Assembly: GCA_002077065.1 (NCBI GenBank)
Contig: NAJO01000015.1
Coordinates: forward strand, 496,001-560,000
Length of the DNA stretch: 64,000 bases
Reading direction: 5' to 3'
DNA from: Cryoendolithus antarcticus
Lineage: Eukaryota > Ascomycota > Dothideomycetes > Cladosporiales > Cladosporiaceae
Position 1 is the first letter of the stretch, and every line of letters starts with the position of its first letter. The notes beneath the pieces were generated by a model, which saw only the letters and a program-made list of their open reading frames with translations, was not told the origin of the DNA and searched no databases. Shown here in pieces: positions 11,455 through 21,301 of this stretch. The translations under genes and the position numbers were made by a program.

Positions 11455-11812
11455 TATCGATTCGGGTCGTTGTCTGCGCCAGGATGTCAGGATCGCTACA
11501 GTGGTGGGAACCGGATACCCAAGAGTATAGCAGCGTGAAGCTGTGCCTTCTGACTCGTAAATCAATTGTGAAGCTATCGAGATGACCATTTCAAGCAAGT
11601 ATGCATCCTTCTGAGACCCTAGCAGTGCCGTTCTCGAGTCGCGATCTTGCCCAATGCGTCCACACTGTCGCGTGAGCAAGAATAGAGTTCGCGCTCATCG
11701 CCGTACTCGACTCGTTATCTCCGTGCATCGCCAAATTCTCGAACTTCGATCTGCGAATGCGTTCGATCGCTTGTCTGACTATACAGATCCTTGTGTAGCA
11801 TATCTCACAATC
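11455..11812. other. intergenic, 0.36 kb
   Basis: Between the glutamine synthetase-like gene and BMS1, same strand. It should hold the terminator of the first and the promoter of the second; no element stands out. The BMS1 frame is open upstream to 11654 but the sequence there is not protein-like. Confidence 0.55.
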
Positions 11813-14800
11813 ATGGCGGGCGAAGATCAGAGCCACACGGCTCATCGCCCAGCCAAGAAGGAGAAGAAGCACACTTCAGGCCAACCGAACCCCAAAGCAT
11901 TCGCCTTCAACGCCCCCGGCCGCCTCGCGAAGCAAGCAGCTCGCAGTCACGATGTTAAAGAGAAGCGCCTTCATGTTCCTCTGGTGGATCGCCTGCCCGA
12001 AGAAGCACCTCCATTGGTCGTAGGCGTCGTCGGTCCGCCAGGTGTAGGCAAGACAACTTTGATCAAGAGTTTGGTACGGCGGTACACAAAACAAAGCATC
12101 ACCTTAATCACGGGTCCGATCACAGTAGTGACGAGCAAGCGACGCCGACTCACATTCTTCGAAGCACCGAGCGACAGTCTGGCAAGCGCGATCGATCTAG
12201 CGAAAGTGGTGGACATTGTGCTCCTCATGATTGACGGAAACTTTGGTTTCGAGATGGAGACGATGGAGTTCTTGACCGTTCTGTCCAACACTGGTATGCC
12301 TGGTAACGTCTTCGGGATCTTGACACACCTGGACCTGTTCAGGAAGCAAGAGGCGCTCAAGGCGCAGAAGAAGAGGCTCAAGCATAGGTTCTGGAGTGAA
12401 CTGTACCAGGGCGCGAAGCTGTTCTATCTGTCGGGTGTGATCAATGGACGGTATCCTGATCGGGAAGTGTTAAATTTATCGAGGTTTTTGAGTGTGATGA
12501 AGAATCCGAGGCCTTTGATTTGGAGGAATAGCCATCCTTATGCGCTTGCGGATCGGATGTTGGATATCACGCCTCCCACACAGATCGAGGAGGATCCACA
12601 GTGCGATCGGACGGTCGCGCTGTATGGCTATTTACGTGGAACGAACTTTTCATCTCATGATGCAAGAGTACACATACCTGGCTTGGGTGATCTGACAGTC
12701 ACTCAGGTGGAGTCGCTCCCTGATCCCTGTCCGACGCCGTACTTCGAGGAGGCACAAGTCAAGGCTGGGGCAGCGAAGAAGCGAAGACGACTAGGCGAGA
12801 AGCAGAAGATTATATATGCGCCGATGAGTGATGTGGGAGGTGTACTCGTGGACAAGGATGCTGTCTACATTGACGTCAAGAGCAACACTTTCGACGCGGA
12901 CGATGATGAGGTCGAGCGTGGCTTCGGTGAGCAGATGATGGTTGGTCTGCAAGCCGAGCGGAGACTGCTTGGTGAGGACGCGAGAGGTATCAGTCTGTTC
13001 GAGAAGGGCAGCAGACTGCAGGACATCGAGGAGGACTCGACAGCGGCCGACTCCGGACGGAAGGCAAGGCGGATGCCAAAGCTCGCTGATCGAGAAGCTG
13101 GCGAAGATGATGAGGATATCGAAGACGAAGGATTCGTCAGCGCAGATTCCGACGATGATGCAGACCTGGAACGCCTGCAGCAAGCACCCGCAAAGCTTGG
13201 CCGTGCGGCAAAGGACGAGCAGGTTGAGGGCGATGTCGCTTTTGCAGACTCGGACAGCGATCTCGGCAGTCTGTCGTCTGTCTCCGACCAAGAGCTGGAA
13301 GATGGAGAGGACGACGAAGATAGTCATGCAAGCGATGAAGACGACGACGAAGACTTGGACAACGATGAAGATGGCGAGCTACGATGGAAGTCCAAGATGG
13401 TCGAGCAGGCACAGGCGATGCATGGCAGGAAACATCCTTACCGCGTCGCAGACATGGCCAGGATGCTCTACGATGACATGCTGTCTGTTGCCGATGTCAT
13501 ACAGAAGTGGAAAGCTGAGGACGTGGACGATGCGGAAGAGGTGGAGGAAGATCAAGACGAGACTCTCTTCCAAGTCAAGAAGGTCAACGAGAGCGACGAT
13601 GAGGACCGCATGATCCCGAAGTTCGACTACGCTCTGCTGGAAGCGAAGTGGACGGACGAGGACAACATGCAGGAGCTGAAGAAGCGCTTCTCTGCTGTAC
13701 GCGGTACTGGCGCGAATGGTGAGCCAACTGCAGAGGGCGAAATTGACGAAGGCAATGTCAGCGACGGCGATGGAGCTTTCGAGGATCTCGAGACCGGTGA
13801 GACGCATGCCGCCGAAGAGGACGCTGAGCCTGATGATCTCGAGGCGGAGCGCCGAAAGAACGCGGCTCGCAAGGAGGAACTCAAGAACCGCTTCGAGGAA
13901 GAAGATCGCGAAGGCTTTCTCAATCCCAAGAACACTAATCGCGACGCAAACGGCGAAGCTGAGGCACGCGAGTACGGCGAAGACGAATGGTACGACCAGC
14001 AGAAAGCGCAGCTCCAGAAGCAGCAAGACATCAATCGCCGCGAGTTCGAAGCCCTCGACACCTCCTCCCGCGTTCGCGCCGAAGGCTTCAAAGCCGGCTC
14101 TTACTGCCGCGTGATCCTCCAGAGCGTCCCCTCGGAGTTCATCTCGAACTTCAACCCCCGCTACCCTCTAATACTCGGCGGTCTTCAGCCAACGGAAGAG
14201 CGCATGGCTTATGTGCAAGTTCGCATCAAGCGCCACCGCTGGCACAAACGCATCCTGAAAACCAACGATCCCCTAATTTTCAGTCTTGGCTGGCGGCGCT
14301 TCCAATCAACGCCAGTCTATAGCATTTCCGACTCGCGGACGCGGAATCGTATGTTGAAGTATACACCCGAGCACATGCACTGTTTCGGAACTTTCTACGG
14401 CCCCCTAGCCGCCCCGAATACAAGCTTCGTCTGCGTGCAGAGCTTGTCGAACAAGAATCCTGGCTTCCGCGTTGCCGCCACAGGCGTAGTGCTCAGCGTC
14501 GACGAAGGCACCGAGATTGTCAAGAAATTGAAGCTCACGGGACATCCCTACAAGATCTTCAAAAACACCGCCTTCATCAAAGACATGTTCTCCTCCTCCC
14601 TCGAAATCGCAAAGTTCGAAGGCGCCTCTATCCGCACTGTCTCCGGCATCCGCGGCCAAATCAAGAAAGCCCTCTCCAAACCCGAGGGAAACTTCCGCGC
14701 GACCTTCGAGGACAAAGTACTCATGTCCGACATCGTCTTCCTCCGCGCCTGGTACCCCATCAAACCGCACAGATTCTACAACCCTGTTACGAATCTGCTG

Positions 14801-15310
14801 TCCACGGGCGAGGCGGATACCTGGTCCGGCATGCGGCTCACCGGCCAGCTCCGCGCTGATCTAAACCTCCCCGTCCCGGTAGCGAAGAATAGCACCTACG
14901 CGCCCATCGAACGACAAGAACGCCACTTCAACCCCCTCCGCGTGCCTCGCAAGTTGCAATCCAACTTACCATTCAAATCGCAACTCACGACCATGTCCGC
15001 GCAGAAACCCGGGAAGGAGACTTACGTACAGAAACGCGCCGTGGTGCTTAATGGCGAAGAGCGGCAGGCCAGAAGGCTTATGCAGCTTGTGGGCTTGGTG
15101 AGGAAGGAGAAAGTCGAGAAGAGGGCTAAGAAGCAGGAGGAGCGGAAGGAGGGGTATAAGGCTAAGGTTGCGGAGAATGAGGGGAAGAGGAGGGAGAGGG
15201 AGAAGAGGGAACGGGATGAGTTCTGGAGGAAGGAGGGTGGAAAGAGGAAAGGACGGGAGGAGGGTGGGGATTCGGGTGGTGGGGGCGGGAAGAGGAGGAA
15301 GAAGGGATAG
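11813..15310 (+). CDS. BMS1: ribosome biogenesis GTPase BMS1
   Basis: Intronless 1165-residue protein; I start at ATG 11813 (acaatcATGG) because the next residues (MAGEDQSHTAHRPAKK) are the usual BMS1 N-terminus. The P-loop GPPGVGKTTL is at residues 74-83, followed by the AARP2CN-type domain around 240-330. A long acidic Asp/Glu-Ser central region (about 400-620) links to the conserved C-terminal BMS1/TSR1 domain (GSYCRVILQSVP, then KNTAFIKDMFSSSLE) and a Lys/Gly-rich tail. Bms1 is an essential nucleolar GTPase of the small-subunit processome; it binds Rcl1 and promotes the early 18S cleavages. Size compares well with the 1183 residues of yeast Bms1. Identification is secure. Confidence 0.97.
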   Translation: MAGEDQSHTAHRPAKKEKKHTSGQPNPKAFAFNAPGRLAKQAARSHDVKEKRLHVPLVDRLPEEAPPLVVGVVGPPGVGKTTLIKSLVRRYTKQSITLITGPITVVTSKRRRLTFFEAPSDSLASAIDLAKVVDIVLLMIDGNFGFEMETMEFLTVLSNTGMPGNVFGILTHLDLFRKQEALKAQKKRLKHRFWSELYQGAKLFYLSGVINGRYPDREVLNLSRFLSVMKNPRPLIWRNSHPYALADRMLDITPPTQIEEDPQCDRTVALYGYLRGTNFSSHDARVHIPGLGDLTVTQVESLPDPCPTPYFEEAQVKAGAAKKRRRLGEKQKIIYAPMSDVGGVLVDKDAVYIDVKSNTFDADDDEVERGFGEQMMVGLQAERRLLGEDARGISLFEKGSRLQDIEEDSTAADSGRKARRMPKLADREAGEDDEDIEDEGFVSADSDDDADLERLQQAPAKLGRAAKDEQVEGDVAFADSDSDLGSLSSVSDQELEDGEDDEDSHASDEDDDEDLDNDEDGELRWKSKMVEQAQAMHGRKHPYRVADMARMLYDDMLSVADVIQKWKAEDVDDAEEVEEDQDETLFQVKKVNESDDEDRMIPKFDYALLEAKWTDEDNMQELKKRFSAVRGTGANGEPTAEGEIDEGNVSDGDGAFEDLETGETHAAEEDAEPDDLEAERRKNAARKEELKNRFEEEDREGFLNPKNTNRDANGEAEAREYGEDEWYDQQKAQLQKQQDINRREFEALDTSSRVRAEGFKAGSYCRVILQSVPSEFISNFNPRYPLILGGLQPTEERMAYVQVRIKRHRWHKRILKTNDPLIFSLGWRRFQSTPVYSISDSRTRNRMLKYTPEHMHCFGTFYGPLAAPNTSFVCVQSLSNKNPGFRVAATGVVLSVDEGTEIVKKLKLTGHPYKIFKNTAFIKDMFSSSLEIAKFEGASIRTVSGIRGQIKKALSKPEGNFRATFEDKVLMSDIVFLRAWYPIKPHRFYNPVTNLLSTGEADTWSGMRLTGQLRADLNLPVPVAKNSTYAPIERQERHFNPLRVPRKLQSNLPFKSQLTTMSAQKPGKETYVQKRAVVLNGEERQARRLMQLVGLVRKEKVEKRAKKQEERKEGYKAKVAENEGKRREREKRERDEFWRKEGGKRKGREEGGDSGGGGGKRRKKG

Positions 15311-15468
15311 TGGGACATATTACATGCTATGTGTGGAAGTAGATATTACAAGTCTTCTCGAGACTATTGCCATGCCCGCCCAGTGCCTTGCTGTTTCATC
15401 CGTTCCAAAACGCCGTGTAGACCAAAGCCGCCCATGTGTCGTCAAGCCATTACATCTTCTCGTGCACT

Positions 15469-17506
15469 TCACTCTCCCGTGCCTCCAGTCCCTACAGTCC
15501 GCAGCGTCTCCTCGCTATACCGCACCGAGATCGCCGCAACGCTAGACACAGGCGTGTACCTCGTCACGAGGCTTCCCGACGTGCTGCCTTCACTAGCCGT
15601 CACCAAGCTTGGACAGCCGTCGTCGCTCTCACTCGCAGGCGCGTATCGGGCAAAACCATCAGTCGTATTACCACCCCCAGCTTCATCAGGCGTGGAGGCG
15701 TAGTCCGGCAAGCTCTCGGACGTATACGACGGTAGTGTAGCCGTGCTCGCTCGTGATCGAGAGTTAGGCAAGGGTACCATCTGCGGCGGCGGGTCACGGC
15801 GAGGCAATGAGCGCATAAGATCCCTCCGGTCCTCACCGACCCGCACAAGCCCCGCTACAATCTCATGTGCGTGTCTCAGCTCCCGAATCTCCGCTTCCAT
15901 CACCTCGCCCTTCTCAGCTTGATCGAGACTCTGCTCCAGGAACGCATCCTGCAAGATCAAGGCGCGTTTCTCCTCGTAGTCTTCGATGCGCGTCGGCTTC
16001 GTCGATTCGCCGCCGAAGCAGGAGAAGGTGGCGATCAAGCCGTCCCAGCGTTTCCGCATCGTGGCGCGACGGGCGGCTCGTCGGTAGGCGCGAGCGTTTC
16101 GGCGCTCTTCGCGGTCTGCGGCTCGTTCCACGCGGCGGCGCGTGGACATGCATTTGCGGCGGATGTAGGCGCAGAGGGTTGTGAGGCCGATGAGAGCGGC
16201 GATCAGTTCGAGGACGCGGACGAGGGTTGATTGTGTTTGGGGTCTGAGTTGGTCGCGCCAGTTGAAGGATGCATTCTGAGTATTGTCTTGGGTGATGATG
16301 ACAGGGAGAGCGGCGGCCTGGGCTTTCTCAGATGTTGTGGCCGCATTGATAGAGCTGTAGCCAGGGAGTCCAAACTTGGTGAAGTTGCGAGCGGTCTGGG
16401 GCGGCTTCTCGGACTCGTCTTGGAGGGTGGCGAGTCGCTGTGTTTGTGCATTGATTTGCACGTACTTGTGCAGCGACTGTGTTGACATATCGAGCTTGTC
16501 ACACAGCCGCTCCGACACGACGCGGACAGCACACATAATGCCGTCGCACTGCTCGAGCAGATGCTTCAAGGGCATCTTGGCCGTGTGCTGCTTGATGCGA
16601 GCCTTGACAGCCTTCTGCGCTGCCTCAAGCTCGGACTGCAGTTGTGATGCGTCTGCTTCCAGGAGTCGTAGCGTTTCGAGATCATCCTCGATGTCCGACA
16701 TATCATCTTCAGGCTCCGACGACTTCATGTCCAGCGATTCGCGGCTGTGATCAAAGGATTTGGTCATACTGGCGAAGTCTATGCGAGCAGGGTCCTGTAT
16801 CAGAGACACGTCAAGAAGGCGAGCGACCTGGCCTTCGGACCACCTGAGGCCGAACCCGCGAGGATGTGGCACTTCAACACCGTCGACAGAGTGGACCAGG
16901 ATGTCGAGAGACGACTTGGACTGGAAGATTGACAAGTCGTTGGTGGCGTCCACCGGGATGCCGAAGCCAGTCACGTTGAGTGTCACGGCATGTAGACGAC
17001 TGGCGTTGTCGATCGCAGCTATCTCGAGAGAACTCTCGGCCGTGTAGACTCCATGTGAATTTCGTTGGTAGCAGAGATCGAGAATACCGTCGTTCACCAC
17101 GGCGACTATACCACAGGACGCAGCGTCTGGTCGAGACAGATGCCTGAGCTTGAATACCTAAGGCAGGTATGAGCGAAAGTTCGGATAAGGTGCACAAGAG
17201 GGAAGGGGATGGTATTACGTAGACATACCAAGTCAGCTTGCGTGGCCTCGTCTGCGCTAAGAATGCAGCCAGCACACGGGAGGCTGAAGACCAAGTCTTG
17301 CGATTCGATGTCTGATAGGCACTCACATTAGCACCCATTGACTCAATCTCCAATGGCTCTGCTTGGCTTGACATACCGTACTTCAACAACTCGATCCCCT
17401 TCGAAGTCGTCCCTTTGCGCGCAGCTCTCACAGGCAGGGCGTTCACACCCGTCAGCACCAGGACAGCAAGCAACACCAGCAAGTCGAGTAGGCTGCGTGA
17501 GTGCAT
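15469..17506 (-). CDS. uncharacterised type I membrane protein
   Basis: Three exons, 17506-17377, 17311-17229 and 17157-15469, total 633 residues. Introns of 65 and 71 nt have strong GTATGT donors; the first has a TGCTAAT branch point. The ATG at 17506 opens a clear signal peptide (MHSRSLLDLLVLLAVLVLTG). The luminal part has a short Cys motif (SLPCAGC), further single Cys residues and about 300 residues with a predicted coiled-coil (LETLRLLEADASQLQSEL). One transmembrane helix (LVRVLELIAALIGLTTLCAY) is followed by a very basic stretch (RRRVERAADREERRNARAYR) and a Ser/Pro-rich cytosolic tail of about 150 residues. I know similar architecture from uncharacterised fungal proteins but cannot name a function. 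A cell-surface or endomembrane role is inference. Confidence 0.8.
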
Positions 17507-17898
17507 CGTTGCACCCTCCACGCTGCCGCTTCACATATCAACAATGATACTCGCCTCGTCGCTCCTGACAATCTCGTGTCGCGTGATGATGACAGGTAGT
17601 CAGGAACAGGTGCTGTCATGACGTTAGGCAGCGACATAAGCTCGACTGAGGCTGTGTCGAACGCCGTGAACTCCGACGTTCCTTCGCGTGACCTTCCTCA
17701 CTTGAACAACACTCGAGCTTCGATATGACTTGTGCATGAACATTCAGACGTTCAAGACATTGACTACCATATCGCTACTATCAGCTGTACGACCGGCTCC
17801 AAAACCACCACAGTAGCGCGCGAGAAGCTCTGTATCCATCGCTGCAGCTAGTCTCACATCACCACTGACTGTTCCATATCCTTCGATACCCGTCAATC
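17507..17898. other. intergenic, divergent promoter region, 0.39 kb
   Basis: Separates the membrane protein gene (-) from LSM4 (+). Nothing recognised beyond a pyrimidine-leaning leader just before LSM4. Confidence 0.55.
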
Positions 17899-18381
17899 AT
17901 GGTACGTCCACAAACACTCAACCCACTCACCCCTCCCATCCCAACAATATATCAATAGCTCCCCCTCTCCCTCCTCACAGCCTCCCAAGGCCACCCCATG
18001 CTTGTCGAGCTCAAGAACGGCGAAACGCTCAACGGCCACCTCCTTAAATGCGACACCTACATGAACCTCACCCTCAAAGAAGTCGTGCAAACTTCCGCCG
18101 AGGGTGAGCGCTTCTGGCGGCTGCCGGAGTGCTATGTTCGCGGCAACAATATCAAGTATCTCAGAGTGCCGGACGAGATTGTTGACATTGTGAAGGAGCA
18201 GCAGAACCAGGCGCAGCAGGCGGCGCAGAGTCAGAGGGGTGGACATGGTGGGAGAGGAGGTGGGATGAGAGGTGGGCCGGCTGGACGAGGAGATCGCGGG
18301 GGAAGGGGTGGAGGGGCTGGGAGAGGTGATCGAGGTGGACGGGGTGGCAGGGGTGGACAGAGGGGAGGGAGGGGCAATTAG
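17899..18381 (+). CDS. LSM4: U6 snRNA-associated Sm-like protein LSM4
   Basis: Two exons: 17899-17901, which is only the ATG, and 17959-18381, after a 57-nt intron (GTACGT donor, CAATAG acceptor). The joined start [14 protein letters not shown] matches the Lsm4 N-terminus, which is why the start codon is placed alone in exon 1. The Sm fold follows: [14 protein letters not shown], then CDTYMNLTL (Sm1) and [17 protein letters not shown] (Sm2). The tail (about 95-141) is built of RGG repeats. Lsm4 works in the Lsm2-8 ring on U6 snRNA and in the Lsm1-7 ring for mRNA decay and P-bodies. The product ends at a TAG at 18379, but the same frame stays open for 224 further codons (see the next entry). 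Confidence 0.95.
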
Positions 18382-19056
18382 GGAGGACCATCAACCACTT
18401 CAGCACCACCGCCCCCTACGAACCAAGGCAGGGGAGGCCGCGTACCGAGAGGAAATAGAGGTGTACAGAGCGGGCGAGGTGGACAACGTGGCGGAAGGGG
18501 AACTCATACATCATCACCAATTCCGACCTCTAATCCCACACTCGGAGCTGGGAACGTTGGACAGCATAGAGGCCACATACTACCACCAGTCCCGACATAC
18601 AATCTTCCTCCCTACGCCTGGGGAGGCTATCAACACCAAGTTTTCGGAGGCTACATGCCCCCACCATCATTCCCGCCATACAATCTACCTCCCTACAACT
18701 GGATACAACAATACTACGCAGCCTATGGAGGCTCCATCGCACCCCCATCCGCACCTCCACCACCCCAATCACCACACTACGTCACTCTCCCAAACGGCAG
18801 CCGCTACATCCACGATACCAGTAACGATTTCTACATCAACCCATCGGGCCGAAGAGTCCAGCTATACCGTGACTTCGACGAAGCGAGAGCAGCGCGCGCA
18901 GCCTATGACGCGCAGGGAGGAGCTGAGAGGTATGAGCACGCGGCGGTGCTCGAGAATCGGCCACGCGGGCCTAATGGGAATCATCCTGTGATGCAGGCGT
19001 CGTGGCCAGAGGCGCCGGTCAGTTTCGCGGCGCCTCCGCGTAGTGACTCTCGTTGA
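18382..19056 (+). CDS. in-frame extension of LSM4 after its stop, or separate small ORF
   Basis: The reading frame of LSM4 continues without interruption for 224 codons behind the TAG at 18379-18381 and ends at 19054-19056. Its translation first carries on the RGG style of LSM4 ([23 protein letters not shown]), then becomes Pro/Tyr/Gly-rich with a repeated YNLPPY unit, then a more ordered stretch (LPNGSRYIHDTSNDFY, RDFDEARAARAAYDA). The only in-frame ATG (18655) would give a 133-residue protein starting inside the repeat. Three readings are possible: stop-codon readthrough, an alternative 51-nt intron 18353-18403 that would remove the stop in frame but has a poor GTGGAC donor, or an independent or decayed reading frame. 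A second frame is also open over most of this stretch, so base composition contributes. Not a confident gene. Confidence 0.4.
   Translation, partial: GGPSTTSAPPPPTNQGRGGRVPRGNRGVQSGRGGQRGGRGTHTSSPIPTSNPTLGAGNVGQHRGHILPPVPTYNLPPYAWGGYQHQVFGGYMPPPSFPPYNLPPYNWIQQYYAAYGGSIAPPSAPPPPQSPHYVTLPNGSRYIHDTSNDFYINPSGRRVQLYRDFDEARAARAAYDAQGGAERYEHAAVLENRPRGPNGNHPVMQASWPEAPVSFAAPPRSDSR
18591..18702 (+). repeat. 81-nt-period direct repeat coding YNLPPY
   Basis: Two 31-nt copies, 18591-18621 and 18672-18702, agree at 27 of 31 positions and are offset by 81 nt (27 codons), so both read as YNLPPY followed by Ala-Trp or Asn-Trp in the LSM4 frame. The spacer is Gly/Tyr/Pro-coding. Looks like a local tandem duplication of a low-complexity coding unit. 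Confidence 0.7.
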
Positions 19057-19217
19057 TGGGCAGAGCTGACTTTGATCATCTGGGAGATGTTGGAGATGCT
19101 CTTGGAGGGGTCATTGATGGTACTGCCGGAGAGCATTCAGACACAGCTTATATGTACAGAGCTACAATGCTCGTATGCCGTCGCTTACACAGATCTTACA
19201 ATTCCTTCACAGCAGCG

Positions 19218-20645
19218 CTAAGTGATGATCTCGCCCACGTCGACCATTTGTGGTTTCCATGTTTTCGTCCTTCCAGCTTCGCCCTCAACTTCGCTGGGTA
19301 AAACCACCTCTTCAGGTGAGGGACTGTAGAGATACCAGCTCCTCAGTGCCGCAGCCGCAGCTCGCACCCGTGCCTCGTTCAGACTGCCTCCTGCGCCTTC
19401 CCCTAGTTTGTCCTCGCCACTGTAGACTCCTACCACGAATACTGGGCTTCGCGACAGCCGGCCGGTCTCACTGATCAGTCGCGCAACGGGTGGCTCGAAG
19501 TTCTCCCTTAGACATAATCGGGAGAGATCGCGGGTCGGATGTGTGAACGCGAAGAGCGTGTGTAGAGCAAGGTGTCGCGACAAGACGTGTGCGTTGTGGA
19601 AAGCTTTTGTCGCGGCGGGTCCAGCATGGAGGTGTAGAGCACCTGTCAGAGCGCGAATGAACGTCGCGCTGGCGGACTCGACTGTGGAGGCATCTGTCGG
19701 TGTGGCGGGCTGGACTGGCGTATCCACGGATTCTGAGATTGCGCCTGATGGGTTGGAGGTTAGGGGTGCGCCAGCGAAGGGTGGTGCGTCGGGATCTTGG
19801 GTAACGTCGGTTCGGAGGTCACCGAACTGGTTATCGTAGACTATCCGGCTTGAGACACCTCTGCGGTAGTTCCAGGCTTCGTTTCTCCGGCCACTGCCCA
19901 GTCGGCGGAGGGTGGGCATGTCCTTCACTCTCGTCATGCCATCTTCACTCAACGCATTGCCTGGTGTCACACGCTTCAGCTGTAGCAGGCCTGGGTCTAC
20001 CTCCTGCCCTGGCGCTGCTACTACTTCCACACCCCATTCTTGCCGCATGACAGCCAGTGTCGCTGGACCGACATATGCGTACTGCGCTGCAAAGAGCACT
20101 GGCATGGGAAGTCGTGGGTAGTGACATAGCAGGTGCTCTGTTGTGTAGTAGCCCAGTATGTCAGAGCCCAGCATCGCTAATGAAGAGTTGTTGTAGTCTG
20201 GGCGTGGGTCGACAGACCGATCGATCAGACATCGTGCCAGCGTCTGAATGGGGAGTTTTGCGGGGAGTGCTAATCGGGCATGTAGTGCAGAGAGCTTCGC
20301 CGACTGTGTCGCTCGCAGTGCAGATGGTGCATTCAGTCCAGGCACGAAGTCATGAGGTCGTGGAGGTCTTGTGGGCGTCTCATCGAGTTCCAATGGCACA
20401 TCATCAGTCTCGAGCGTGTCTGATGCCGTTGCCGTCGATGCATATCGTCGGCCTTCCAATGATCTTCTTCGACTCCTTTGCCATTGTGCTATCGGTCGGA
20501 CTCCATCATGCTGTACTCTTCTTGTCTCCCTTCTACAGTCGCTGGAAAATGGACATTGACTCTGTGATGGTATCCGCGGATTTCGGGGGGGTTGTATTTG
20601 TGTAGCCCATCGATCCACCCTCACTCTCTTCATCAGTCTTTCCAT
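19218..20645 (-). CDS. MRPL3: mitochondrial large-subunit ribosomal protein mL44 (MRPL3)
   Basis: One open exon of 475 residues. Two in-frame ATGs, 20645 and 20633, are both usable; a short N-terminal intron is also possible because residues 18-60 are weakly conserved. After an Arg-rich presequence (SRRRSLEGRRYASTA) comes an RNase III-like domain: LPAKLPIQTLARCLID, YNNSSLAMLGSDIL, YYTTEHLLCHYPRLP. The C-terminal part resembles a double-stranded RNA-binding domain with VVGVYSGEDKLGEGAGGSL. This domain order is that of yeast Mrpl3 (mL44), a structural, catalytically inactive RNase III homologue in the mitoribosome. A roughly 80-residue insert around 240-320 is longer than usual. It lies divergent from the small membrane protein gene. 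Confidence 0.92.
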   Translation of the reverse strand: MERLMKRVRVDRWATQIQPPRNPRIPSQSQCPFSSDCRRETRRVQHDGVRPIAQWQRSRRRSLEGRRYASTATASDTLETDDVPLELDETPTRPPRPHDFVPGLNAPSALRATQSAKLSALHARLALPAKLPIQTLARCLIDRSVDPRPDYNNSSLAMLGSDILGYYTTEHLLCHYPRLPMPVLFAAQYAYVGPATLAVMRQEWGVEVVAAPGQEVDPGLLQLKRVTPGNALSEDGMTRVKDMPTLRRLGSGRRNEAWNYRRGVSSRIVYDNQFGDLRTDVTQDPDAPPFAGAPLTSNPSGAISESVDTPVQPATPTDASTVESASATFIRALTGALHLHAGPAATKAFHNAHVLSRHLALHTLFAFTHPTRDLSRLCLRENFEPPVARLISETGRLSRSPVFVVGVYSGEDKLGEGAGGSLNEARVRAAAAALRSWYLYSPSPEEVVLPSEVEGEAGRTKTWKPQMVDVGEIIT

Positions 20646-20883
20646 TCGATCCTCCGCTTCCTACTGTAGCGAGTGCAATGCAACAACTCCCAATGCGACA
20701 GCTGTATGGTGTATTGACATTGCCCTCGTGCTCCCCTACCCAGAAATTCGAGGACTGAACGCTGCTCACCGCGGGAGAGACGCGGGACTAGCCGACGTCT
20801 GCGAGACCTCCACCACAGCTCTACACTGACCACGCAACCTTCCATTGCCAGCCGCGCAAGACCTCAGCAACCTCATCGCCACC

Positions 20884-21301
20884 ATGCGGCCCTCATTGAT
20901 CCTTCGCAGTGCTGGTGGCAAGATTCCGTGGGCCCCTCTGCCCTGTAGCGTCTCCCAGATTACAAACAACTGACGTCCCCACTAGCTACCCCAAACACGT
21001 CTGGTCACCTGCCGGAGGCTGGTACGCACAGCCCGCGAACTGGAAAGCGAACACCGCGATTATGCTGGGAGTAGTATCGGGGGTTGTGGCTATGGCGTGG
21101 AGTGTGAGTGCGAATCGGGAGCATAGGTATAAGATGCCAGAGGTAGGTAATCAGAATGTGGACAGTGGAACGAGAGATTCAGCTGGAGTGTGGGAAGCAG
21201 TACTAACGCATGCGCAGCCGGACAGGTTCTTCCCATCACGGTACTGGTCAAGGCAGATTCGAGAGCATGAACGGGCACAGAGGGAGGCCGGTGGATCATG
21301 A
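20884..21301 (+). CDS. 94-residue mitochondrial-type single-pass membrane protein
   Basis: Three exons, 20884-20927, 20986-21142 and 21218-21301, give 94 residues. Intron 1 (58 nt) has a weak GTGGGC donor but a good AACTGAC branch; intron 2 (75 nt) has GTAGGT and TACTAAC and is stop-free and divisible by three. The product begins MRPSLILRSAGGKIP, basic enough for import, then PKHVWSPAGGWY, one hydrophobic helix (AIMLGVVSGVVAMAWSV) and a charged tail with FFPSRYWSRQI. This layout is that of small fungal complex I accessory subunits, and I think it is one, but I cannot name which. Its promoter is shared with MRPL3 over 238 bp, another mitochondrial gene, which fits. Confidence 0.8.

Noticed and set aside
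17229..17341. GTGAGT donor at about 17,319 in the membrane protein gene
   Set aside because: No acceptor gives the right phase; the GTATGT donor at 17376 with TATCAG acceptor keeps the frame and uses the TGCTAAT branch.
18272..18991. 239-codon plus-strand frame overlapping the LSM4 end
   Set aside because: Begins inside LSM4 in another frame; His/Thr-rich and without the repeat logic of the LSM4 frame. It does show that openness here is partly compositional.
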